64,000 nucleotides of DNA from positions 124,001-188,000 of the forward strand of contig JAGYIS010000004.1 in the NCBI GenBank assembly GCA_018402255.1. The letters run 5' to 3'. Within the stretch, counting starts at the first letter, position 1. Each line of letters opens with the position of its first letter. The notes beneath the pieces are model-generated. The model made no database searches and was not told where the DNA came from. It was given only the letters and a program-made list of their open reading frames with translations. This stretch comes from Marinobacter sp. (GTDB taxonomy: Bacteria > Pseudomonadota > Gammaproteobacteria > Pseudomonadales > Oleiphilaceae). Shown one piece after another: positions 18,196-28,897 of the stretch. The position numbers were made by a program, and so were the translations under genes.

Positions 18196-20952
18196 TCAGT
18201 GCGCCTGATCCCAGTTGTCACCGGTACCGGCTTCCACCAGCAGCGGCACATCCAGCTTGGCGGCCGCAGACATGCGTTTGACCAGGCCGTCGCGGACGGT
18301 GTTCAGCATGTCTTCGCGCACTTCGATGATCAGTTCGTCGTGCACCTGCATGGTCATGCAGGCATGATCGGCGTGCTCTGTGTGCAGCCAGTGGTCTACA
18401 TCAATCATCGCTCGTTTGATAATGTCGGCAGCGGTGCCTTGCATCGGCGCGTTAATGGCGGTGCGCTCGGCGGCCTGCTGCATCTGCTTGTTGCGGGCGT
18501 TGATCTCTGGCAGGTACAGGCGGCGCCCATACAGGGTTTCGACATAGCCGTCGTCATGGGCCTGCTTGCGGATGTTGTCCATGTATTTGAGCACGCCCGG
18601 GTAACGCTCAAAATAGCGGTCGATGTATTCCTGAGCTACCTTGCGCTCCACCCCCAGTTGGCGAGCCAGGCCAAAGGCCGACATGCCGTAGATCAGGCCA
18701 AAGTTGATGGCCTTGGCGCTGCGGCGCTGGTCGGAGCTGACCTCAATCAGGCTGACCCCGAACACTTCCGCGGCGGTCGCCTTGTGGATGTCTTCGCCGT
18801 GCTCAAATGCTTTCAGCAGGCCCTTGTCGCCAGACAGGTGCGCCATGATCCGGAGCTCAATCTGGGAGTAATCTGCAGCCAACAGTTTGTAGCCCTTCGG
18901 CGCAATAAACGCCTGACGAATACGACGGCCTTCCGGGGTGCGGATGGGGATGTTCTGCAGGTTGGGCTCGGACGACGACAGTCGGCCTGTCGCGGTGACC
19001 GCCTGGTGATACGACGTGTGCACTCGGCCGGTCCGATGATGAATCAGTTCGGGCAGGGTGTCGGTGTAGGTGGATTTGAGCTTGCTCAGGCTGCGGTGTT
19101 CCACGATCAGCCGGGGCAGTTCATGTTCGTGGGCCAGTTCCTGCAGCACCGGTTCGGCGGTGGAGGGCGCACCTTTCGGGGTTTTCTTGATCACTCGCAA
19201 GCCGAATTTGTCGTAAAGAATGACCTGCAATTGTTTGGGGGAGCCCAGGTTGAAGGCTTCGCCGGCCACTTCATGGGCCTCTTTTTCCAGCTCCGCCATG
19301 CGCTCAGCCAGCTCCTGGCTATGCTGGCGCAAGGTGCTGGCGTTGATCAGGGTGCCTCTTTGCTCCATACGTGACAATACAGGCACCAGAGGCAGATCGA
19401 TGTCCCGGTACACGGATTCCAGCTGTCCGGTTTCCTTCAGTTTCGGGCTCAGGGCCTGATGCAGGCGCAGGGTAATGTCGGCGTCCTCGGCGGCGTAGGG
19501 GCCGGCCTTTTCCAGATCAATCTGGTTGAAGGTGAGCTGTTTGGCGCCTTTGCCTGCGATGGATTCAAAGCTAATCGTCTGCTCGCCCAGGTATTCCCGG
19601 GCCAGGCTGTCCATGTCGTGGCGGGTGGCTACCGAATTGAGTACGTAGGATTCCACCATGGTGTCGTCGCTGATGCCTTCCAGGTGAATACCGTGGTTGG
19701 CCAGCACGTTTTTATCGTACTTCAGGTTCTGGCCGATCTTGTTCAGCTTTGGGTCTTCCAGCAGCGGTTTTAGCTGACTTAGTACCTGGTCCCGGTCGAG
19801 CTGATCCGGTGCGCCCATGTAATCATGGCCCAGGGGCACGTAAGCGGCTTCACCGGGTTCGATGGCGAAGGAGACGCCGACAACTTCGGCGTCCATGTAG
19901 CGCAGGCTGGTGGTTTCGGTGTCGAATGCAAAACGGTCGGCCGTGCTCAGGCGCTTTAGCCATTGATCCAGCTCAGCCTGATCGGTAATGACCGAATATT
20001 CTTTTTTGGGAGCTGCGGGCGCGGTATCCGGGGTGGGCGCAGCGGCCTCGGCTGAGGCGCTGTTAGCTGCCGGTTTGCTCTGGCTGGTGCCTGTATTTTC
20101 CAACTCGTTGATCCAGCCCCGGAACTCGTATTCGCGGAACAGTTCGAGCAACGAGGTGTGGTCTTGCTCACGTTCCTGCAGATCCTCCAGACCAAAATCC
20201 AGGTCAACGTCCAGGCGGATGGTGGCCAGCTCCCGGCTCAAGGGCAGGGTGTCGGTGGCTTCACGCAGGTATTCGCCGATCTTGCCTTTGATCTCGTTGG
20301 CATGTTCGATCAGGTTGTCCAGGTTGTTGTAGGTCTCGAGCCATTTTACCGCGGTTTTCGGGCCGCACTTGTTCACGCCCGGGATGTTGTCGACCTTGTC
20401 GCCTACCAGCGCCAGGTAATCGATGATCTGCTCCGGTGTTACGCCAAACTTTTCCAGCACGCCGTCCCGGTCCATGGCGGTTTCAGTCATGGTGTTGATC
20501 AGGGTGACGTGGTCGCTTACCAGCTGGGCCATGTCCTTGTCGCCAGTGGATACCACCACGTCAATGCCTTTGCTGGTGGCTTCATGGGCCAGGGTGCCGA
20601 TCACATCGTCGGCCTCAACGCCCGGCACGATCAATAACGGCAGGCCCATGGCGCGGACAATCTGGTGAATCGGATCGATCTGTATGGCCAGATCTTCCGG
20701 CATGGGAGGTCGGTTGGCTTTGTATGCTTCATACATGTCATGACGGAAGGTTTTGCCCTTGGCGTCGAACACCACCACTACTTTGGAGCCCGGAAAGTCC
20801 TGATCCAGCCTGCGTAGCATGCTGATAACGCCTTTGATGGCGCCGGTGGGGTGATTTTTGCTGGTGGTCAGGGGCGGCAGTGCGTGGTAGGCACGGAACA
20901 GGTAAGAGGAGCCGTCTACCAGCACCACGGGTGGGGTCTTTTTCTCAGTCAT
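18196..20952 (-). CDS. polA: DNA polymerase I
   Basis: 5'-3' exo (LVDGSSYLFRAYHALPPL), 3'-5' exo and polymerase motifs (LLAADYSQIELRIMAHLSGD, RRSAKAINFGLIYGM, VHDELIIEV); start inferred at 20952. Confidence 0.97.
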   Translation of the reverse strand: MTEKKTPPVVLVDGSSYLFRAYHALPPLTTSKNHPTGAIKGVISMLRRLDQDFPGSKVVVVFDAKGKTFRHDMYEAYKANRPPMPEDLAIQIDPIHQIVRAMGLPLLIVPGVEADDVIGTLAHEATSKGIDVVVSTGDKDMAQLVSDHVTLINTMTETAMDRDGVLEKFGVTPEQIIDYLALVGDKVDNIPGVNKCGPKTAVKWLETYNNLDNLIEHANEIKGKIGEYLREATDTLPLSRELATIRLDVDLDFGLEDLQEREQDHTSLLELFREYEFRGWINELENTGTSQSKPAANSASAEAAAPTPDTAPAAPKKEYSVITDQAELDQWLKRLSTADRFAFDTETTSLRYMDAEVVGVSFAIEPGEAAYVPLGHDYMGAPDQLDRDQVLSQLKPLLEDPKLNKIGQNLKYDKNVLANHGIHLEGISDDTMVESYVLNSVATRHDMDSLAREYLGEQTISFESIAGKGAKQLTFNQIDLEKAGPYAAEDADITLRLHQALSPKLKETGQLESVYRDIDLPLVPVLSRMEQRGTLINASTLRQHSQELAERMAELEKEAHEVAGEAFNLGSPKQLQVILYDKFGLRVIKKTPKGAPSTAEPVLQELAHEHELPRLIVEHRSLSKLKSTYTDTLPELIHHRTGRVHTSYHQAVTATGRLSSSEPNLQNIPIRTPEGRRIRQAFIAPKGYKLLAADYSQIELRIMAHLSGDKGLLKAFEHGEDIHKATAAEVFGVSLIEVSSDQRRSAKAINFGLIYGMSAFGLARQLGVERKVAQEYIDRYFERYPGVLKYMDNIRKQAHDDGYVETLYGRRLYLPEINARNKQMQQAAERTAINAPMQGTAADIIKRAMIDVDHWLHTEHADHACMTMQVHDELIIEVREDMLNTVRDGLVKRMSAAAKLDVPLLVEAGTGDNWDQAH

Positions 20953-21058
20953 GTCAAAGCAGGTCCGGAATCTGATTGAAGCGTGGGTTGGCTTGTGCAA
21001 CTCTTTAACGAACGAATCATTCTGAAGCCAAAAATATGAATCAAAGGGTACCACGAAA

Positions 21059-21394
21059 ATGAAACGAATCGTCTGTTCTGCCCTGCTGGCGGGGTTTGTG
21101 TCAGCGCCGGTCATAGCTCAGCAAGAGGGGGCGCTGGACGCGACGCCGGTGGTAACGCCTCAAGAGCCTGTGGTTATCTCGGACTACCAGCCAGCGGCAG
21201 GCGGTCCGGAAATTGTGATACGGCCGGGTGACAATGAGGTGTTTTATGAGTATCGGGTAAACGGTCAGCTGATGGAGATCAAAGTTGTGCCAGAAGTCGG
21301 TCCCGAGTATTACCTGGTGCCTTCGGATGGTGGCTGGATTCAGGATTCTGAGTCAGACCTGCTGGTTCCGAGCTGGGTTATTTTTCGCTGGTAA
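21059..21394 (+). CDS. DUF2782 family protein
   Basis: Signal peptide; conserved IVIRPGDNEVFYEYRVNGQLMEIKVVPEVGPEYYLVPSDG; divergent from polA. Confidence 0.8.
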   Translation: MKRIVCSALLAGFVSAPVIAQQEGALDATPVVTPQEPVVISDYQPAAGGPEIVIRPGDNEVFYEYRVNGQLMEIKVVPEVGPEYYLVPSDGGWIQDSESDLLVPSWVIFRW

Positions 21395-21406
21395 CCGACC
21401 GGGTTG

Positions 21407-21922
21407 TCAGATCAAGTTGACTTCTACAGGGTCTGAGCGCCGGCTTTCCAGGCCGTCGACGTCAACCGTGCTGATCGAAAACTCATAGGCCCCGGGCGGC
21501 ATGCCCTCGAGAGGATAGCGCGTGGTGTTTGCATCGTTCAGCGAAATAATATCGAAGGTGTCTTTATGCTTCAGTCGGAAGTAAATCCGGTAGCCTGAGA
21601 TCTGGCCGGGGGCCAGTGACGAGCCGTCCTCACGAGTCATAGGTGCGCTCCAGGCAAGGGTGCGTGGAGCGACGCTGGCGTCTTCTTGCTCACTCTTGGC
21701 CTTCGGTTCGCTCTGTCCGAGCGTTGCCAGCAGATTGGACTGCGCCTGCTTTAATCGGGCATCGGCAACATCGGAGGCGCGCTGCGAATCGAGCTTGCTG
21801 GCGCGCTTGTCTTCCTGACATCCTGAGAGCAAGCCGGCCATGCCAAAAACAAAAGCACACATCATGGCGGGCACAAGCAGGCGGGCCTTGAGGCCTGTCG
21901 GTCTGGGCAAAGAAATCATCAT
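21407..21922 (-). CDS. fibronectin type III-like lipoprotein
   Basis: Lipobox LLSGC; C-terminal FN3-like fold (SGYRIYFRLKHKD...YEFSISTVDVDGLESRRSDPVEV). Confidence 0.7.
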   Translation of the reverse strand: MMISLPRPTGLKARLLVPAMMCAFVFGMAGLLSGCQEDKRASKLDSQRASDVADARLKQAQSNLLATLGQSEPKAKSEQEDASVAPRTLAWSAPMTREDGSSLAPGQISGYRIYFRLKHKDTFDIISLNDANTTRYPLEGMPPGAYEFSISTVDVDGLESRRSDPVEVNLI

Positions 21923-22187
21923 GGCGTACTCGCATACGGGGCCGTTGACAGGCCTTCTGTTTCTTTCGTATCGAGCCTGAATAAAACCGGGAGACGGGCT
22001 GCGTAAATCAGTCGGACGGATTATGCCAGCCCTTGCCTTTCGATCAAGTGAACTATCCGTAAAATCCGCAATAAAGTTTTAGTATGAACATTCTAATTTT
22101 TATCCGTACCTTGGCAGGTGAAAGTTACCAAAGGCGAACCGAATTATCGCAACGCCAACACGATCCGAACGATCAAGGAGATATACC

Positions 22188-22586
22188 ATGGGTAAGCTGA
22201 AATCCTACCAGGAACAACTGCAAGACATCGTTGAGAAAGGCATCAATGCCGCTGAAGAGCAGCAGAAGAAGCTGGCCGCCAAGCCTTTCGATTACGCTGA
22301 AAAGCTGGAAACAGAAGTTCGTGAATACAGCGTGAAAGGTCTGCGTAAGCGTTACACTGGCTACTCCGAGAACCTGTTCGGACAGTTGCGCACCCTGAAC
22401 AGCCGTTTCGGTAACTTCGCTGCCGAGCTGGTTGCCAAGCTGGAAAAAGAAGCTGCGGAAGGCGCCGATGCGGTTTCTGATGCCGCTCAGGATGCCAAGA
22501 AATCTGTAACAGCGAAGAAGCCTGCCGCTCGCAAGACCACTGCTCGTAAAGCTTCTGCCGCAAAGACTGAAACCGCTTCTGCCTGA
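22188..22586 (+). CDS. phasin-like protein with histone H1-like Lys/Ala-rich tail
   Basis: Helical N-terminus plus TAKKPAARKTTARKASAAKTETASA tail; strong RBS AAGGAGATATACC. Confidence 0.7.
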   Translation: MGKLKSYQEQLQDIVEKGINAAEEQQKKLAAKPFDYAEKLETEVREYSVKGLRKRYTGYSENLFGQLRTLNSRFGNFAAELVAKLEKEAAEGADAVSDAAQDAKKSVTAKKPAARKTTARKASAAKTETASA

Positions 22587-22611
22587 AGTTCAGGTTGATG
22601 GGTTGTTAAAC

Positions 22612-22640
22612 AAAAAGGGCGCTCATTGAGCGCCCTTTTT
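22612..22640 (+). terminator. rho-independent terminator
   Basis: AAAAAGGGCGCTCATTGAGCGCCCTTTTT. Confidence 0.93.
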
Positions 22641-22651
22641 GTTACCGAAAA

Positions 22652-23302
22652 TCAGCGACTTTCATCCGGATCGAGGGGCAGTGTCCGCTCTTCACCGGTG
22701 ATCGTCTCGAGGCGTTCGATATCAACCTCAAAGGCTTTCTTCATGGCGCTGATGTCCTGCCTTTGGGCGGCAATTTCCCGCTCGACATCGCGAACTTGCG
22801 ATTCCAGCCTGCGGATTCGCTCCAGCGTGGCCTCAGGAATGTCGCGGCCGGCGCGTTCCAGGTCTGCGGCACGGCTTTGTTCTGTATCCAGCTGGCTGGA
22901 AATAACAGAAATATTGCCTCGCTTCAGCTGAATAACACCTTCCAGTTCCCGGGTTTTCCGGTGCATGGCGCGCACGGCCTGGTCGGGGTGGCTGTAGCGT
23001 TTTAACAGCTCACGGTCCTGAGAATGCTGCAGCTCCAGTTGCCGCTGCCGCTCTTTCTCGGCTTCCCGGCCTGCAATCTCCTCCGCAGTGGGGGCGGGAG
23101 CGATGGTTTCCATTACCCGCCCATTGGTGCTGAGAATCTCATAGCCGCGTTTGGTGGCTTCTTGCGGAATGGTATTGCTGATCACCAGCTGACCGTTTTC
23201 GTCCGTGTAACGATACATGGTGGCCTGTGCGTTGGCAGCAAACAGCATTCCGGCTGCCGCCAGGCTGGCAATGATCGTTGATTTGGTCACACGGTGTGGC
23301 AT
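22652..23302 (-). CDS. DUF4124 domain coiled-coil periplasmic protein
   Basis: ATMYRYTDENGQLVISNTIP motif; signal peptide; start inferred at 23302. Confidence 0.8.
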   Translation of the reverse strand: MPHRVTKSTIIASLAAAGMLFAANAQATMYRYTDENGQLVISNTIPQEATKRGYEILSTNGRVMETIAPAPTAEEIAGREAEKERQRQLELQHSQDRELLKRYSHPDQAVRAMHRKTRELEGVIQLKRGNISVISSQLDTEQSRAADLERAGRDIPEATLERIRRLESQVRDVEREIAAQRQDISAMKKAFEVDIERLETITGEERTLPLDPDESR

Positions 23303-23306
23303 GGGG

Positions 23307-23945
23307 TCAGACTCCGTAACGGTCCCGGTAGCTGGCCACGGCTTCCGCGTGGTCGGCAAACTCCGGATTGGACTTCAGGTAGTCCAGCACCTGTTCAAGG
23401 CAAATAATACTGACAACGGGAATACCAAACTCCTGTTCCACTTCCTGGATGGCAGAACGTTCGCCGTTGCCTTTTTCCTGTCGGTCCAGGGCGATCAGCA
23501 CGCCAGCGGGCTCGGCGCCCGCCGCGCGGATGATGTCTATGGATTCCCGGATCGCGGTCCCGGCGGTAATAACATCATCAACGATCAACACCTTGCCGTG
23601 CAAAGGGGCGCCCACAATGTTGCCGCCCTCACCATGATCTTTCTTTTCTTTGCGGTTAAAGGCAAAGGGTTTGCTGTTACCGTCTGTTGCCAGTGCCATG
23701 GCGGTCACCGTGGCCAACGGAATGCCCTTATAGGCGGGGCCGAAAATAATGTCATAATTCAGGCCGCTGCGCTCTATTGCTGCAGCGTAGGCCTTGCTTA
23801 GTTGTAGCAGGTCGTTTCCGGTATTGAACAGCCCGGCATTGAAAAAATATGGGCTTGTGCGCCCGGATTTGAGTGTAAATTCGCCAAAACGCAGAACATT
23901 CCGGTCAATGGCAAATTCGATAAATTTTTGCTGATAGTCGTGCAT
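23307..23945 (-). CDS. pyrE: orotate phosphoribosyltransferase
   Basis: [35 protein letters not shown] loop. Confidence 0.97.
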   Translation of the reverse strand: MHDYQQKFIEFAIDRNVLRFGEFTLKSGRTSPYFFNAGLFNTGNDLLQLSKAYAAAIERSGLNYDIIFGPAYKGIPLATVTAMALATDGNSKPFAFNRKEKKDHGEGGNIVGAPLHGKVLIVDDVITAGTAIRESIDIIRAAGAEPAGVLIALDRQEKGNGERSAIQEVEQEFGIPVVSIICLEQVLDYLKSNPEFADHAEAVASYRDRYGV

Positions 23946-24026
23946 GGCAAGGCTTCTGGCGGGGTTTGATCTTTAATTAAAGTGTAAAACCGGTATCATA
24001 CACACAAACCGAATCAGGGAACACGT

Positions 24027-24833
24027 ATGCGGGTAGTATCAATCAGCGTCAACGGTCTTGAACAGGCTGTTGAAAAAGGCTTTTTCGACTGGCTGGCCGA
24101 GCAGGACGCTGACGTCGTCTGTGTGCAGGACCACCGCATGCGCGCCTACGAGATTGAGGACAAAAACCTGATCCCGGACGGCTACGAGGCTTACTTTATT
24201 GATGGTGAGCTGAATGAGCACGGTGGCGTGGGCATTTTCACCCGGCATTTCCCGAAGGCGATCATGTATGGCTTTGCCAATGAGCAGGCGGATCGTGAGG
24301 GCCGGTTTATTCAGGCCGACTTTGATAAAGTTTCCGTGGCGTGTGTGCTCGCCCCGAACGCGCTAGGGCGCGAAGAAGAGTTGACCGGTGACGATGATCT
24401 GACCGTTCTGGACCACAAGGACGAGTTCATGGAAGCGTTTGGTCTGCACATGCAGAAGACCCTGCGCAAGCGTCGGCAGTTTATTATCTGTGCCAACCTG
24501 CAGACGGCCCATCACGTTACGGATGCCAGCCCGCTTTATCACAAGCTCGACTTTTCTGGCTTCCTGCCCCACGAGCGCGCCTGGCTTGATCGCTTGTTTG
24601 ATGAAATGGGCTGTATTGACGGTTTCCGCGAGATCAACAAGCAGAGCAATCAGTTTACCTGGTGGCCGGAGGGAGCTGAAGGCTCCCGCAAGAAAGCCGG
24701 CATCCGGGTCGATTACCAGTTGCTGACGCCTGGCATCCGTAAAACCATCAGTGATGGCTGGATTGATGACGCGACTCGGTTCTCTGATCACGCACCGGTG
24801 ATCATGGATTACGACATCGAAATCGGGCTCTGA
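24027..24833 (+). CDS. crc: catabolite repression control protein Crc (ExoIII/EEP family, catalytically degenerate)
   Basis: RVVSISVNGLEQAVEKGFFDWLAEQDADVVCVQD, GRFIQADFDKVSVA, QFTWWPEG...RVDYQLLTPGIR resemble Pseudomonas Crc from memory; divergent from pyrE and near rph as in Pseudomonas; ExoIII GDxN motif replaced by CANL. Confidence 0.85.
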   Translation: MRVVSISVNGLEQAVEKGFFDWLAEQDADVVCVQDHRMRAYEIEDKNLIPDGYEAYFIDGELNEHGGVGIFTRHFPKAIMYGFANEQADREGRFIQADFDKVSVACVLAPNALGREEELTGDDDLTVLDHKDEFMEAFGLHMQKTLRKRRQFIICANLQTAHHVTDASPLYHKLDFSGFLPHERAWLDRLFDEMGCIDGFREINKQSNQFTWWPEGAEGSRKKAGIRVDYQLLTPGIRKTISDGWIDDATRFSDHAPVIMDYDIEIGL

Positions 24834-24862
24834 GCTGGGCGGATACTCCACTAAACAGCGGG

Positions 24863-24970
24863 TTCGGAAGGGGAGACCTTTCCGGGACCCTCTCCGGCCA
24901 GGGATGGCCGGAGCGGAGCGCACATGGATGTGCTTGTAGCGTGTCCCGGAAAGGTCTCCCCCTCCGGACA
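24863..24970. repeat. multi-stem hairpin element (likely dispersed intergenic repeat / bidirectional terminator)
   Basis: 18-bp perfect outer stem GGGGAGACCTTTCCGGGA (24870-24887) / TCCCGGAAAGGTCTCCCC (24944-24961) enclosing CTCCGGCC/GGCCGGAG and GCACAT/ATGTGC. Confidence 0.75.
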
Positions 24971-24984
24971 CGCGGGCGTCTGAC

Positions 24985-25701
24985 TTACTCAGCCAGCGCC
25001 GCTTTCTGAAGTTCAAACAACTGATCAATCGCCTTCCGCGCAAGCGCCAGCATAGAATCCAGTTCTGACTGCTCAAACGGCGCGCCTTCCGCAGTTCCCT
25101 GAATTTCGATGAAGCCACCCTGGTCGGTCATGATAACGTTCATGTCGGTTTCGGCTTCGGAATCTTCCGGGTAGTCCAGATCGGCTACCGGAATGCCTTT
25201 GTAGACACCCACAGATACCGCTGCGACCATCTGCTTGAGCGGTGATTTCTTCAGGCGTTTGGTGGCGACCAGGTGGTTCAGGGCATCAACCAGGGCCACG
25301 CAGCCGCCGGTGATCGCTGCAGTGCGGGTGCCGCCGTCGGCCTGGATGACGTCACAGTCGATGGTGATGGAGTGTTCACCCAGAGCGGTCAGGTCAACTG
25401 CGGCACGCAGGCTGCGGCCGATCAGGCGCTGAATTTCGACGGTGCGGCCACCCTGTTTGCCACGGGCGGCTTCACGGCCCATACGGCTGCCGGTGGAGCG
25501 GGGCAGCATGCCGTACTCAGCCGTAATCCAGCCTTTGCCTTCACCGCGCAGGAACGGCGGTACCTTGTTTTCCACCGAGGCGGTGCAGATCACCTTGGTA
25601 TCGCCGAACTCAACCAGCACCGAGCCTTCAGCATGGCGAGTGTAGTTGCGGGTGATACGGACGTCTCTGGGTTGCTCTGGCGTTCTGCCACTTGGTCGCA
25701 T
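24985..25701 (-). CDS. rph: ribonuclease PH
   Basis: [36 protein letters not shown]. Confidence 0.97.
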   Translation of the reverse strand: MRPSGRTPEQPRDVRITRNYTRHAEGSVLVEFGDTKVICTASVENKVPPFLRGEGKGWITAEYGMLPRSTGSRMGREAARGKQGGRTVEIQRLIGRSLRAAVDLTALGEHSITIDCDVIQADGGTRTAAITGGCVALVDALNHLVATKRLKKSPLKQMVAAVSVGVYKGIPVADLDYPEDSEAETDMNVIMTDQGGFIEIQGTAEGAPFEQSELDSMLALARKAIDQLFELQKAALAE

Positions 25702-25886
25702 GATGTGTCCTGTTTATGAAGGATAAATGTCCGGCACGATGCCGGTCGGGATCTGTGAAAGGTCGACGAGTATAACACGGCGATGCAACAGGGCGGGATG
25801 GAGGTCTGTGATCTTTGGTCGGGTTCGCCGCCCGGGGGAGTACCCTGCTAAACTCGGTGAATCTGTCTACCCGTAATGGAGCCAAT

Positions 25887-26753
25887 ATGATTCGCAGCAT
25901 GACTGCTTTTGCCCGCAAGGATACCCGGGGTGACTGGGGAACCCTGACCTGTGAGATCCGGACGGTCAATCACCGATATCTGGAACCTTCATTTCGCTTG
26001 CCGGAGGCCTTCCGAGAACTGGAAAACCGTTTTCGGGAGGAGCTGCGCAGGGGGCTGAAGCGGGGCAAGGTGGATGTGTCGATGCGCCTGCAGTCGGCGG
26101 AAAACGAAGTGCAGAGCTTTGAAATCAGCGATGAAATGGCGAAGGCGGTAAACGAGGCTGCCAACCACATTAATCGAATGCTGGATAACCCGGCCCATAT
26201 CAATGCCCTGGATATTCTGCGCTGGCCCGGCGTGCTGTCGGTGCCGGAAACAGACTACAGCGCCGCCAAAGAAGCGGCCGCCAACCTGTTTGCGGATACC
26301 GTTGCAGAGCTGGTGAGCGTGAGAGAGCGGGAGGGCGACCGCCTGCGACCGTTATTCGAAGATCGCCTGGCCACCATGAGCCGACTGGTCGCCGAGGTGC
26401 GCGAGCGGATGCCGGATTTGCTGGCGGCACAGGAAGCTAACCTGCGTGAGCGGTTTGCCAAGGCAAAAGTCGAGCTTGATGCAGACCGCGTCGCTCAGGA
26501 AATGGTGATGCTGGCGCAGAAAAGTGACGTTGCTGAAGAACTCGATCGCCTGGATGCCCACGTCAGTGAAGTGACCGAAACCCTGCAAAGCGACGATGCC
26601 ATCGGCCGTCGACTGGACTTTCTGATGCAGGAGCTGAACCGCGAAGCCAATACTCTGAGCAGCAAGAGTATCGATGCCGCAGTTACTCGCGCGGCGGTCG
26701 ATCTGAAGGTGCTGATCGAGCAGATGCGCGAGCAGGTGCAGAACCTGGAGTAA
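25887..26753 (+). CDS. yicC: YicC family endoribonuclease
   Basis: MIRSMTAFARKDTRGDWGTLTCEIRTVNHRYLEPSFRLPE. Confidence 0.93.
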   Translation: MIRSMTAFARKDTRGDWGTLTCEIRTVNHRYLEPSFRLPEAFRELENRFREELRRGLKRGKVDVSMRLQSAENEVQSFEISDEMAKAVNEAANHINRMLDNPAHINALDILRWPGVLSVPETDYSAAKEAAANLFADTVAELVSVREREGDRLRPLFEDRLATMSRLVAEVRERMPDLLAAQEANLRERFAKAKVELDADRVAQEMVMLAQKSDVAEELDRLDAHVSEVTETLQSDDAIGRRLDFLMQELNREANTLSSKSIDAAVTRAAVDLKVLIEQMREQVQNLE

Positions 26754-26765
26754 GTCGCCATTCGC

Positions 26766-27644
26766 TCACTCTGCTGGCTTGACTGCCAACAGGTCGGTAC
26801 GCAGGTGCGTCAGAACTTTCTCCGCGGTATTACCGATCACTCGGGCGGCGAGTCCGGTTTTGCCAGTGGTGCCGATCACCAGCATATCGGCCTTGATGGT
26901 GTTGGCGACGCTGGGTATGACCTTCTGGGCTGGGCCGGAAACGATGTGTACGTGCTCAGGCTGGATCTGCCAGGTGTGGCAGAGGTGCTCGATTTTGGGT
27001 TTTAGCGATTCTTCGCGTTTTTGAGCCTGGGCGACCGGGTCAATGATCTCCAGATCGGCCAGCACCACCGAGGTGTGTAGTGCATGAATCAGATGCAGGT
27101 CTGTGCCCATGGCTTTGGCCAGATGCCAGGCTTGATCGATAATCCGGTTGTTCAGTGCTTTTTTAACCGGCTTGTCTGAGCTCAGATCAACTGCCGCCAG
27201 AATCGGGTGGGCTTTGTTCCACTTGTTGGCGGCGACCAGCATCACCGGGGCCGGGCAGTCGCGAATGAGATGCCAGTCGGTCGGTGTGTACAGAAAGGTT
27301 TCCGATCGATTGCCGGTTTTTACCACCGCGCTGATGGCCTCCTGCTGACAGTGGGCGCTGATCCAGCGATGTATGTGTTTTTCCCAAACGGTGTTGGCCT
27401 GGATGTTCAGATCGCCGGCATCGGTCAGGGCCAGCATTTGTTCAAGCCACTGTTGCCTATGTTCAATCAGCGCCTCTTTGGCGGTGCGTTGAATTGATGG
27501 GTCTTGGGGCAGGGCGTCGAGATATTCATGCACGAACGCTACCACCTCAAGATCAGCACCGGTTACCCGGGCTAGTTCAATTCCCCGGGTGAGTGCAGTC
27601 TGGTGCTTGTGCTTGGGGTCCATGATGATCAGAAGGTTGTTCAT
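26766..27644 (-). CDS. tandem universal stress protein (UspE-like)
   Basis: Two Usp domains; GTTGKTGLAARVIGNTAEKVLTH; start inferred at 27644. Confidence 0.88.
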   Translation of the reverse strand: MNNLLIIMDPKHKHQTALTRGIELARVTGADLEVVAFVHEYLDALPQDPSIQRTAKEALIEHRQQWLEQMLALTDAGDLNIQANTVWEKHIHRWISAHCQQEAISAVVKTGNRSETFLYTPTDWHLIRDCPAPVMLVAANKWNKAHPILAAVDLSSDKPVKKALNNRIIDQAWHLAKAMGTDLHLIHALHTSVVLADLEIIDPVAQAQKREESLKPKIEHLCHTWQIQPEHVHIVSGPAQKVIPSVANTIKADMLVIGTTGKTGLAARVIGNTAEKVLTHLRTDLLAVKPAE

Positions 27645-27715
27645 GCTGCGCATCCATCGGTTTTGGTCATTTCGGTAATATTATCAGCTCAGGATTGTGC
27701 GGGATGCGCAGATAG

Positions 27716-28423
<708 letters not shown>

Positions 28424-28510
28424 TCGTGGTTTTGCCTGTATACAAAATGAGCCGGGGGCAGTAGACTACGCGGTCTGCTAAATCAGTGATTCTTTTTGTC
28501 GGGGAAGATA

Positions 28511-28723
28511 ATGGCACGAGTTACCGTTGAAGATTGTCTGGAACACGTTGATAACCGTTTCCAGCTGGTTATGCTGGCCACCAAGCGGGCGCGCCAGATT
28601 GCCACCAAGGGTTCAGAGCCAATGGTGCCGGAAGAAAATGATAAGCCGACGGTGATCGCCCTGCGTGAAATTGCCGAAGGTCTGGTCAGTCGCGATCTTC
28701 TGAAGGAAGATCTCGACGATTAG
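28511..28723 (+). CDS. rpoZ: RNA polymerase omega subunit
   Basis: [29 protein letters not shown]. Confidence 0.97.
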   Translation: MARVTVEDCLEHVDNRFQLVMLATKRARQIATKGSEPMVPEENDKPTVIALREIAEGLVSRDLLKEDLDD

Positions 28724-28834
28724 AAAAATCGCCGGCAGGAATGCGTACATTTACCTGTCAGTGATCAAGGACCATTGAAATCTGTCTCAGCAGTTTATAG
28801 TGTATCTATAGAAACCTGCTGGAAGGACAATGGA

Positions 28835-28866
28835 AAGCCCGGATGCATGCATTCGGGCTTTTTTGT
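28835..28866 (+). terminator. rho-independent terminator between rpoZ and spoT
   Basis: AAGCCCGGATGCATGCATTCGGGCTTTTTTG. Confidence 0.88.
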
Positions 28867-28897
28867 CTCTGGCTTATAGAAAAATGGTGGAGGCGCG

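Noticed and set aside
18103-19374. 423-aa plus-strand ORF
   Set aside because: Antisense to polA polymerase domain; low-complexity shadow ORF.
24363-25118. 251-aa minus-strand ORF
   Set aside because: Runs antisense through crc, the hairpin repeat and out of frame through rph; a read-through of the repeat, not a gene.
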